Shown in pieces: positions 36,337 through 48,300 of a stretch of DNA of 64,000 nucleotides. The first letter of the stretch is position 1, and each line of letters begins with the position of its first letter. Source of the DNA: Mesorhabditis belari (taxonomy: Eukaryota > Nematoda > Chromadorea > Rhabditida > Rhabditidae); contig CAUEEP010000913.1 of the NCBI GenBank assembly GCA_958450365.1, positions 1,221,001-1,285,000 on the forward strand. The letters are read 5' to 3'. The position numbers were made by a program, and so were the translations under genes. The notes below the pieces were generated by a model. It did no database searches, was not told the DNA's origin, and worked only from the letters and a program-made list of their open reading frames with translations.

Positions 36337-39300
36337 TCAAAAACTGACCGCACTGTCGAGTCCTGATGTAGCCGGATCCTCAGCATTCGGACTGCTTATC
36401 GTGACGACGGTTCGCCTAGGCTTCACACGACCAAGTGCACTGGCCGGCCGAGTGATGGACTTCTAAAAGGATCGAGCTATTTGAGTAAATTAGAACTTCA
36501 AAATACAGTCGAACATCGACCTTACTTGCCAAATGATTTTTGAAGTTGAAACAAAAGACTGAATCGTATTGGAACCGTATTGGAACCATATTAGATCCAA
36601 ACAGGAACCGTATTGGAACCATATTAGATCCATTAAAGGAACCGTATTGGAACCATATTAGATCCAAACAGGAACCGTATTGGAACCGTATTAGAACCAT
36701 ATTAGGTCCAAACAGGAACCGTATTGGAACCTTATTAGATCAAAACAGGAACCGTATTGGAACCTTATTAGATCAAATAAAACGAGGTTCGACTGTATTC
36801 GAAAATCTTTTAGAAATCATGAATCATTTGCAATAGATTTTTTTTTTTACTCATTTGGTTGTGATTGGGAAAATTTGGGGATAGTTGAACGCTGAGATCT
36901 AAACGTAATCTCGAAACATTTTGTGGAAAATCTTTCAATCACTTTTACCTCATGATGGCTCTTCGGTCCTGAAAAGAAAAATGAGACATTTTTGGAGATA
37001 AAAATTGAGTTTCTAGGTGCGAATGGGGTTTAAGAAGCGGTCTAGCTTTCATTTGGTTTATTTGAAAAACAATCTAACATAAAACAAGCAACTGGTTCGC
37101 TAAATCCCCTCAGTCACTTGATAATTTTGAGACTTATGCTTGAGCAGTCTGCATTCCTTTGATTACTCTTTTAGCTTTTAGTTGCAACTTTTTATGTTTT
37201 AAATAAGCAATGCATTTTTGAGCGTTTTAAAAACAACTTACGGCAGCCGATTGTGCACCGGGAACACTCGGCGCCCCGGTGGAGTCTGTGTTGAGCGATC
37301 GGTTCGTGCTTTGTGTTCGATTGAGGCGAAAGCTACCACCAGTTCTGCAATTTGAAGTAAAAATTTCGAAAATGGGTTGCGTCTTATGAAATGTTTGCCA
37401 ATGTTTAGTGCTAAAATTGTACGAAATGACACTAACTCGAAAATTGATTCAAAATAAACATGGGCACTATAAACTACAAAAATGACGAACTCTCACGCTG
37501 CAAACGCTTCTAAATTGCTTCAAATCTGCCGAATCAACATGATTTATAGTTCAAAAAATAGAGAATCTCAAGAGCTTTTGAATAGATATATCAATGCTAG
37601 AGAAAGTTACAGTGGTTTGTAGGCCTGACTCGAAATGGACCGTACTCGCGCGTAGTCGAAGTCATCGAGTCAGGACTACAAACCACTGTAACTTTCTTTA
37701 GCATTCATATTTTCGAGTGAGCTTTAGTCGATTCGAAAGCTCTTGAGATTCTCGATTTTTTTGAGTTATACATCGTGTCAATCCAAGCAGATTTAAAGCA
37801 ATTTAGAAGGGTTTTAGTTTACGTTTATCGTGTCCATTTCTAATTCAAGATTACCCCACTTGGTCAATGATTTATTGGTCTAACTTTGAAATGAACTTCC
37901 CGGGCATATCAATGTAATTTCTAATTGTAATTGAACATTTTGAACTCGTGAATGATTTTTGAATGTACAAATGTTGCGAATGGATGAACGCTGAACAAAC
38001 CGATGACTGAGTATCCTTCCTAAACGCGCGTGCGTATTCGGATCGGGTCCCCCACCGCCGGGGCTCTCATGTCGTTTCCGGCGAATCGATTGAGCTCTGA
38101 AAATGCGAGTAAACTACGCCAAAAGGTGATAGATTGTCAAAATTTTATTTAGATTTAGCTTGATTGAATCAATTTCATTTTCAGATTCAACTTTTGAGTA
38201 AAATGAAAGGTTTAAGAGGTCGAAAACTGTAAATTGTTCAAATTTCCAATATTCATTTTGTTCAAAAATGACTTTTCTATTGGGTTGAGGAAAAAGTAAT
38301 GTCGGTTTTGAATTCCCGTTGTTGGCAATTTTCCATTTCTTTGCTTATGCTATTTTTTTTTCAAATTGATATCACCTAGACACTTCTACAGGGTGCGTCA
38401 TAATTATTGCAACAAGATTGCAACGTCATAATTATTTGCAACGCTATTGTCTGCTCTTTGATGAACGCTGAACAAACCGATGACTGAGTATCCTTCCTAA
38501 ACGCGCGTGCGTATTGCAACAAGATTGCAACGTCATAATTATTTGCAACGCTATTGTCTGCTCTTTGACCTTGAAGAAGGCTTTGACCAAAGGATGGAAG
38601 GCGACTCCTCAAGGTGACATTCGGGCCGCAGTGGAGGCATATCCGAACCGATTAAGGGCTGTTATCAAGGCAAAAGGCCGTCATATCGAATGATCTCTTG
38701 TTTCCTTATTTTTTACCGTTAAATAAAGCTATTTCTGTTTAAAAATCTTCTTCCAGTGAAACTTCTTGGTGTGCAATGCCTTGAGTATCTTGTTGCAATA
38801 ATTATGGCGCACCCTGTATACTTTCATATTATATTTGATTTTTACAAATTTAACAATACTTTCAGGTACAAAATGCAAGACGAAAAGTTTCGACTTCGAG
38901 CCGCTTTGTGGTATGATAAGGGAAATCGACGAGCTTGCTTGGAAACTTCTGCTCCACGCACCTTTTGGTCCACACCTGACCCATCAGATTATTTTTTGTT
39001 TCGGTCGTTGAAGAGTTTTCTTATGAGAGAAAAGTTCGAGAATCATGCACAGATCAAAAAAAGAAGTCGACACTTATTTTAGCTCGAAAACTCTCCATTT
39101 TTTTTGAGGATGGCATCAGGGACTTGGGGACTTGCGACATACACTACTGGACAATGAAATATCATATTTGAAAAACGATCGTCACTTTCGCACGTCTGTA
39201 ACTCCCTTGTCTTTCCCGTATTTCTAAATATTAATATTACCCGTGTAGCCCTTGAAAAGAGCTTTCAGAAAATGTATAACACTAATAGTTTAAACTCAAA

Positions 39301-42300
39301 GACAAGGGAGTTACAGACGCGCGAAAGTGACGATCGTTTTTCAAATATGATATTTCATTGTTCAGTACTGTAGATGGGAACAAATCATCAATAATAATTG
39401 AGAATATTGATTGATCATTGATTGATGTGCGTTTGTTTATGTTTTTAGCAATAAACAGTTTTGTGCAATAAACAGAGCAATAAACAGACATTACTTTTTC
39501 CTCAACCTAATATCTGTATGACTTTGGAACATTCAAAATATTTTGAAACTTTCAAGCCATTCAATACTCAAGATTCAACGATCCATTGCTGATTGTGAGA
39601 TTAAAATTTCCCGAGCTTGATAAATTTGAAACAAACTCACCTAGCGAAACTGATCAGACTCGAGTCTTCGTCGATGAGATTTTCTGGGTGTTGGGAGAGG
39701 TATCTGAACAACAAAAGCTACTTAATGCTTTGGATAATATTTCTGAAAATCTATTCACAAAGTGTCTAGAAGCAATATTTCTCTTCTTTTCACTCACCTC
39801 TTCCACAAAGCGTCCGTGATCTCCGTGCAGAACATCACCCCGGCGTGCAGGGCGATCATCCTCAACACTAGCACCCCGTCGACCTAGAAATTGATGAGAT
39901 TAGTTCAAAGCAATTTTCAGACTTTCAACTTTCTTTTTTTGGTATTTCTGCAGCTGCAGAACGCCAACCAAAACAGGAGAAATGTAAATTTCCTCCGGCA
40001 TATCTCTAGTTTAGTACGTAAATAGCCCCTTTTTGTTGCCACAATTACAGTTCTTCTCGGGAATCCGAGACTTTTCATTGTGAAAAGCTATCATATGTTT
40101 GTTTCTTTATTAAAAAATAGAAGGGGAAATGAAAAAATGAAAAGAAACAAATTGTATTCGTATTAGTTTCGTTAACAATCATAACCAAAAAAAATTCCAC
40201 TGTGAGGACTCGAACTCGGGCAGAAGATGCACCGCTCGCTTTGTATACAGGCGGCTTATCCATTGGACCCCGGTTCTGTTTGGTGCCTCGTGGGGGGTGC
40301 GTTTTGGGCGGCCCGGTGGTGGGTTGCGGCTACTGACCGCTCTTTCTCCTTATGGATCCCAAAAGGAAAGCCCCCTACACCGGGCTGGTATGCCAGGTCG
40401 CCAGCGATTACGCGGCCACACGAAGAACACCCGTTACTTTACACAGTGAGTTTTTTGTTCTGTAAATAATTCCCAAAATGAGATTTAGTGTCAAAAATTT
40501 GTGCCCCAGGATTTTCAGGGTCGTAGAATCTATTGCCGGAGTTTATTTTAACACTTTGTCCCAAGAAAAGCCAAGAGAATCGAATTGGCTTTGGGTTTTT
40601 GCATATAAAAGCTTTTCACCATGAAAAGAACGAGATTTTCGTGAAGAACCACAATTACCTTATTTTGCTAAACGAGGAGAATTATTTAAATCTTTGCGGT
40701 TTAAATTTAACACATTTAACACATACCTTTCAGAAGGTACACAATTTTTTTATTGCCTTCTTTTAATTCAGTTTTAGCTAGCTTTGACTTTCATTTATCA
40801 ACGCTTTCAGACCTTTAGATATGTGCGAAGGAAATGCTCGACTTGTTTTCGTTTCTCTTTTCGAAACAACTCCGGCTTATCGGGATCCGACGTCAGCTCG
40901 AGATGCCGAAGAACGAAACGAAATCTGGAATTGAAATAGGAGATTTAATGCAATGTTTTATCGGATATTATTTTAACTTTATTTGTTCTGTAGTTCTATT
41001 TGGTCTTTAATTAGCGGGGCCAAAAGGGGAGACTTTCCAGATAACACCAAAATCAGTCGGAGATCCTCTGGTACCCGCTTTTCCATCTACTATACAATTT
41101 CGTCCTAATAAACCTTTACCCATCAAATTCCAATTCCAACATCAAATCGCAGGGCAATACTACTAGGGTTGGTGATGCACACTTTACACAAAGGCTCCCC
41201 TCTCCTCAGTCCACTGGGAAGGGTCTAGTCTTCAAGATAAGCCAGGGTACGTACGTGGGATTCAAGAAAGAGAGTTTGGCTACACTTTAAACGCTAAACC
41301 TATACTTTTGCATCAATTTACTATACAATAGTTTTAATTTTAACTGTTTAGGAGGAACTATAGAGTTAGTCATAAACGTCTTTACATCTTTGAGAAAAAG
41401 ACAACTTTTTTTGTTTCTTTTTGCTCATCTTGCACTCACCGATCCCGATGAAACAGTGAAATGCTGAACCAGTACAACATGTCAAGAGTTGAGGCCACGA
41501 AAAGAAGGGAAAACCAAAGCCAGATCAAGATGAAGATCTTCTCGTTGAAAATGTTGATCACAAGAACACACTAGAATATTGTTTTTGTTAGATAGCAAAT
41601 ACATCATTAAGAAAAGTATATAAGGAAATGATTAGAACTGATTAGAACTGAACTGAAATGATTTTTAGAAATGAATTGAATGATTAAATACTCTAATAGA
41701 ACGCCTCGTACGGTCGCTAACTTCTTTTTAGAAAAACATTTCTTTCTCAGTCCCTAGATTTTTCTCAACTATGCTTTTGGTACCAAAAAATACTAGATTT
41801 CAAGAGCTATCATTTAACACCCAAGCGCACACTGTAGCTTAAAGTAGCGCGGAGAACTGGATGTTCAAAGTTAGACTACGCGACTATACGCCCGTCATTA
41901 TGGGGGTGGCATTCGATTAGAGTATTTATGGTATTTGATGTCCTTTGAAATCAGATTTATTAGATGAAAACTCTTTTAGCTTTGCTTTGGATTTGACTAG
42001 AATCTTCTTAAGCTAAAAGCTAACAATTTTATGAAACTAATGGTGGTTAAACTGAAGGCAAAAATATTGAAACCAAAACTTTTGTCAATAAAACAAAGCT
42101 CACCTGCACGGAATGTCGTTGATTGTTGCCGAGTACCCGAACCTCGAAATCGCACTAGAATTGGAAGAAGGCTTCACTATTTCTTCACTATTTCTTTATA
42201 AAATGACTTTTGAGAGATTACTTGCTCGTTTACTCATTCAAAATCATATAACTGATAGAAATTAGATTACAAAAGTCAACAAAATCTTTAGATTGCTCAT

Positions 42301-45300
42301 TGATTATTGGATTGGAGAGAATGCGCCGAACTTTAAAGAGACTTTTTTTGCATGCATAAAGCTTTCTTTAAATACGCGTTTTATTTCATCAAAAGGCTTC
42401 ACTATTTATCTATAAAATGACTTTTGAGAGATTTCACAAAGCTTTTCTTTCTTTAGAGTTTATCGACTCCCAAACACAACTAGTCAAAATGGCAAAGAGG
42501 CAAATGCCAACCCATCATTTGAACAGTTTCTTCCACATAAACCTCCTTTGGTGTCTACATAAAGAAAGATAGAGCACACTCAATTACATAGGTTCCCAAA
42601 TTTTCAGCAAGATCCCTCCAACCGTTTTCTCTAGATGACAGTTTAAAGATTTTTTTGTGTGAAAAAAATGGTCTTTTGTTGAGGGTGAGGCGCTATTTGA
42701 GTTCTCTTTTAAATGTCATTTTGTAGAGAATTAGTTAACCTTTCTACTCATATCAAACGCGTATTATTTGACGAAATCTGCTAGAAGTTTTTAGAAAATC
42801 TCTTTGATTCTCCGCGCCATTTGATTCTCCCCGACCCCAATAGTAAGTTCCTAGTTTGTCAAGTAACAGACTGAAGTGGCTGAATTAATTTTAAACTCAA
42901 AATTCATTCAAATCTTCAAACTACCTTGGTTAACTTTATTTTAAAACATTAGAAAGCAATATTTGTTCAAAATTTTTCAAGTTATTTAGTTTTCTATTCC
43001 ACTAACCAAAGTGACACGTGGAAAATTGCCGGATTCCATCCAACTTCGACCGAAAAGAAGATCTCTGGAAAAATAGGGAATAAACAAAAATAAAAAGCAA
43101 ACAATTTATTGGGTTGGTGAATTGAAAACTGCCGGCTATTGTCATATGTGACAGTTTGAGCACTTTCTTCAAAAGAAACCCACTTTGGTGTCAATGGAAA
43201 AGTTGTAGAGAATCAAAAATCAAGCTTATATCCAAATTTTCAGAACGATTCAAAAACTGGTTTTCAAGAAATGCCAAATTCACGAATTTTCACAAAACTT
43301 GCATTTTAAGCGAAACTACTAAGTGTATCTTTTTGGAAATTTGGCTATAAGCCTAATTTTTGATTCTCTACAACTTTTCTATTGACACCAAAATGGGTTT
43401 CTTTTGAAGAAAGTGCTCAAACTGGGACATCTCCAGTCCTCCATTTTTGAGTCTCACACTTGTCTCACACACAAACCAAAATCCTACTACGAAAGAGGAA
43501 TCCGCAAATTGTATTTAAAATGGGCAGAAGTCGTCAATAATAATGAAAATTATTTGGAATCAATTGATGGTTTTATGTTCAATAAATTTTAGTTCAAAGT
43601 TCAAAGTCCCGCAGTTTTCAATTCACTAACCTAATAGTTTCAAAGAATTTTTATATATTTTAGATTTACAAGTATTGAAATCGGATGAAAATAGAATGAA
43701 AATACCGTAAATACTGTAATTGGACCCCACCCCCATAATGACGATGCGGAGTGTTGCGTAGTCTAGCTTTGAACGAGTTTTTCTCGACACTGGTTTATGC
43801 TACAATGCGCGCTTTGGTATCAAAAAATAGCCCTGAATTTCAGCTATTTTTTGATACCAAAGACGCATTTTTTGAAAGTACGGGCGCTTTGAAAAAAATG
43901 AAATACTAAAAAACTTTTGCGACTACGCGACTGTACGAGGGGGGCGGGGTACTATTACGGTATTTACGGTAGGTTGTTTTCTTTTCAATTTTCATTATAA
44001 ATTGAATTGCTTTATACCTCAGAACGCCCAATCCGTAAACAGAATAGTCATCAGTTTCGAGAAATTTGTTGACGAGGACGAGATTCGTGAGAATATTCCC
44101 CACGTACATGATCTTTGTCGCCTAAACGAAAACATGAAAAATTGAGGAGAAATTTTTGAAAGAAAGCCTAGCTTTAATTAATGATTATTAAGCTTTTACT
44201 AAGAATGAACGCTTCGGGTTGCTTTACGGATTGATCAAGTCTAGTTTTTAGAGCCACGCAGAGCACAGAGCTTGAAGTGGCCTGCTCGCTGGCTTGTTGA
44301 TTAAAACAAAGAAAGCTTTTTCGATAATAGTATACTGATAAACTTGGAACTTGATGTATAACAAGGACAAAAACGGTACTATGCTACTTTTTTCAAAACA
44401 TTTGACTTAAAAATCCCTTACCAAATAGAGCCCAGTCACATAACTCTCATAATATCGCATATTGAAACATTTGAAAACTCGATGAAGCGTGTATTGAGTA
44501 CGAGAAGTGGCTGTGTGTTGATATCTGAAAATGGGTGGGTTTCTTTGTCGAGGATTGTTTGCCAGTTTTCGGTTGATCTATGGTCATGAAACCTTTCGAA
44601 AATGTTCTTAACCATTCACGACGAGGTTTTTTTGATTTTTGCATAAGTCATTCCCCTTTCAGCTCGTCGAAAAACGTTCACAGACAACCGATTTACTTAA
44701 TTTAGAGGTCAAAATGAAGAGAAATGTTTGAGAATGAAGAGAAATTCATCTGAAGACATACTAAAGAAATATTGAGTTTGAAGAAAGTTCAGAATGGTTT
44801 AGCATGAAAAATTTCCCGGATCACCCGGGAATTCATTTGCATTCAAAGGTTCATAACTCCCTTCAAAGTGAATATTTTTTTAAACAGTTTTCAGATAAAT
44901 GATCCTTAAACATTTATCTTCGTTTTGAGCTCGAATTTAAGTAAATCGGTTGGCTGTGGGTGTTTTTAGACGAGCTGAAAGGGAAATGACTTAGACAAAA
45001 ATCAAAAATGTGTTAATCATTGTCGTGAATGTGTTAATGCTGAATGCTTTTCACTAATGTAGATTAGAAATGGACAAAACTGAGAACACAATCAATAAAT
45101 TGCTTTCCCTTTTCACAAACCTCAGCGCCGACTCGATGTGTCTCGAGAGTGACTCGATCGTTCGTATCCGATAGTCCGGCTCGATATTCTCTTTTTCGGT
45201 CGCCATTTGCACAATATCGTTTAGACGAATTCCTTAAAAAGGAAAAAGGAAAAATTTGTTCGTAAGTAAGTTATTAGTTTACTGTTAATTACCAAACAAT

Positions 45301-48300
45301 TTATCTACCCTTTTCAACGAATTGTTTAGCTTAAAAAACATGATTGAAACTAGTTCCACAAATTTCATCAGCTACTTTTTTGAAATCTTTTACTTTTCAA
45401 TGAAAATCATTGTTCACCTTTATTCTTTTTATTCTTTCACTTTTATTCACATTCTTTTCACTCACCCGATTTATCGCTCATCAATCGCCACATTAAACAA
45501 GGAATATAATACAAAAAAGCCTAAACATTCTCGATTTCCAATAACAAAATTGATCTTTTACTTGTATCAAAAGAAAAAACGGCACCCATTGATAATATGA
45601 TATTTGTCGATACTCGCGTTCGCTGATATCCACCGGAATGTCCTGTAAATTGAGTTGAAACTGTGTTGCAAAGTTTAGAGAGAATTCAGCTATTCAAATT
45701 TCAATCGATTACTCTGAACGATTAACATTCGGTGTTTGTTGTATGGCTATGTTTGAATTAACGTTTTCATTATTAGAGCTTGATAACTCTGACCTGTTCA
45801 ATGGGAACCCAATAAGTGTTCTGTGCCCAGCAGTACATTTCCGTGTATGCCTCCCACGAGGCGGTGAACTGAGCCGGCACCCAGCACTCCAACGGACGAC
45901 CGCCGAACTGAAAGGAAAAATGGATTTTGGAGAGTAGTCGAGTGTTTTAGATCTAATAGTCTAATATTTTAGATCTATTCAAAGCCAGATAGTGAAAGTC
46001 AGCCTTTATTGAGTGATGCTTAAATTTGAAACAAACTTTTTGTTTTACACAGCAAACGAAATTTTGCTATCGTGTTTTCTTTTTGTTTACCTGCTTAAAG
46101 CTGACCAACACGGCCATCATTATCAAAAAGGAGGACGTATAGAAGTAACTCAGCCTGGAAAATTGAAAGATTCTCATTGAAGAAAAGCTTGTTTAGTCAG
46201 TTTAGTCAAACTCATCAGAAACTAGAAAAGAATGGTGCAAATCTTGAAATTTCAAGTTATAGCTCATAAATAATGGTTATTTTAATGGTTGCATTAGTTG
46301 GAAACGCCGGTCCTTTTATGGGATAGGGCCGAGAATACAAGAAATGATCGGCGCCGGGATTCGAATCCATGACCTTTCGCTCATCGGGCGAATGCTCTAA
46401 CAATGAGCTACACCGACAATTCCATTGCCGCCAGAGTAGGCCTTATTGCCTTACTTTTACCGATTATGACATATCAACACTCGACTTGGCACTATTGCTT
46501 ATAACAAATGAAGAATTGATATTGATCACATTGATCGATCAATACAGGATGACCAGAAATAACCCGTTCTTTTTTTCTAGACTCATATTTCTGTTATTTG
46601 TAGAGGAAAACGATTAATTTCTTTTTTAAAATGAAAATTCACATAATTTTCTGTATATTTTCAAGATTTCATGACCATAGCATCAATAGATAATGATTTA
46701 TGAACGCGAGTGCAAAAAGTCAAATTAGAATATTTAAGCAGCTTTCCATTAAGTATCTTCTTATCTTACTCATCCTAAAACCTAAATCTTACTCATCTGA
46801 GTAAATCAGATGAGTAAGATTTAGGGGAACTAGTAAAATTGCTACACGGCATAAAGCATGAATTTTACTAGTTCCCCTAAATCTTACTCATCTGGTTTAC
46901 TCAGATGAGTAAGATTTAGGGGAACTAGTAAAATTCATCCTCAATTACCTTTCACTTTTTCTCAAAAAAATTACTATAGTGTACATGCGTGTAATTTTTT
47001 TCTAGAAGTTGCGCTCCACTTTTTTTTTTGGTTTACTTGCTGATTGGTGCGCATGTTACGTTTAAACATTAAATATTTATCTATTTGATACCTATTTGGT
47101 AACTATTTGATACCTATTTGGTAACTATTTGGTAACTATTTGGTAACTATTTGGTAACTATTTGATACCTATTTGGTAACTATTTGGTAACTATTTGGTA
47201 ACTATTTGGTAACTATTTGATACCTATTTGGTAACTATTTGATACCTATTTGGTAACTATTTGGTAACTATTTGGTAACTATTTGGTAACTATTTGATAC
47301 CTATTTGGTAACTATTTGATACCTATTTGGTAACTATTTGGTAACTATTTGGTAACTATTTGGTAACTATTTGATACCTGTTCAATATCCATTTGGTATC
47401 AATATAGATTTACACAATTATAGGATACCTTTTCGTATGTATCCTTACGTGTATCCAATTACAGGATGCCTTACGTATGTATGATCCAGGATGTATAGAA
47501 TACCTTTTCACAGCATGTGCGAGGTTTTTAAATCTTTTTTTTTCGATTTATTTTTATAATGTCTGGTCAAAAAATAACTCGAATTTAGAAGTTCTTTTAT
47601 CGATGCTCTTATAGAAAATATTAATGCATTAATAAAATAAAATAATGATTTGATCTGTCTTCGCACTTAGCGCGGATCACAACCCGCTTCCACATTTACT
47701 GAGGCAGAAGTGTAGTTGTCGTAGCCGATGATATTCCGATGACCGGGCTGGGGCACTCGGAGGGGAGCCCATGGGAGTCGAACCCACGACTAACCCGCGC
47801 CGACGTTGCTCAACTTGGCAGATCGGACGGGGTCGACCACAGACCCTTCCCTTTCTGGGCCCCATATTAATGCATTTAATATTTTTTTAAAAATGAATCT
47901 ATTTAAACATAAGAAAAACTTGCAAAAGAAAAAAAACTGCAAAGAAAAAATTGTTTTCTAAGGTTTTTTTTTCAAAAATCCCAAATTGGAATTGCGGCTC
48001 GTTATTTTTTTTGACTAGCTATTTTTGCGTGCTCATAAAAAATTATCGATCAATGCTATGGTCATGAAATCTTGAGCATATACAGAAAATGATGTAAATT
48101 TTCATTTTAAAAAAAGAAATGAATAGTTTTCGTCTAAAAATAACAGAGCTATGAGCCTATAAGGACCATTAGGACGGGGTTTTTTTTTTCTTGATCACCC
48201 TTTAGATCAATAGAAAGACCGAAATAAGCAATTCCATTTACTAGACACCAAAAAAAATTGCTTACCGATCGACGAAATCGTCATCTTTTCGGTAGTGAAG

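Larger units (their letters stand above)
38280..39510 (+). pseudogene. Mariner transposon 2, deleted and with nested inserts
   Basis: Ends TTGGGTTGAGGAAAAAGTAA and the complement of TTAGGTTGAGGAAAAAGTAA carry TA duplications (38278-38279 and 39511-39512). The only transposase parts are near the C terminus: [15 protein letters not shown] sequence, [16 protein letters not shown] (third catalytic Asp region) and, interrupted by a [20 protein letters not shown] Tc1-like remnant (38389-38816) sits in the 5' half. It lies in an innexin intron, antisense to the gene. Confidence 0.9.

Noticed and set aside
36416..36836. Frames rich in RNRIGT and FQYGS repeats
   Set aside because: Translation of the 33-bp minisatellite inside a MITE; the open frame follows from a repeat period that is a multiple of three.
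47081..47377. CRISPR-like array
   Set aside because: Units are directly adjacent without unique spacers, in a eukaryotic gene intron; it is a minisatellite.
47677..47865. 62-codon minus-strand frame
   Set aside because: It lies wholly in the 5S-derived SINE, which explains its GC content.
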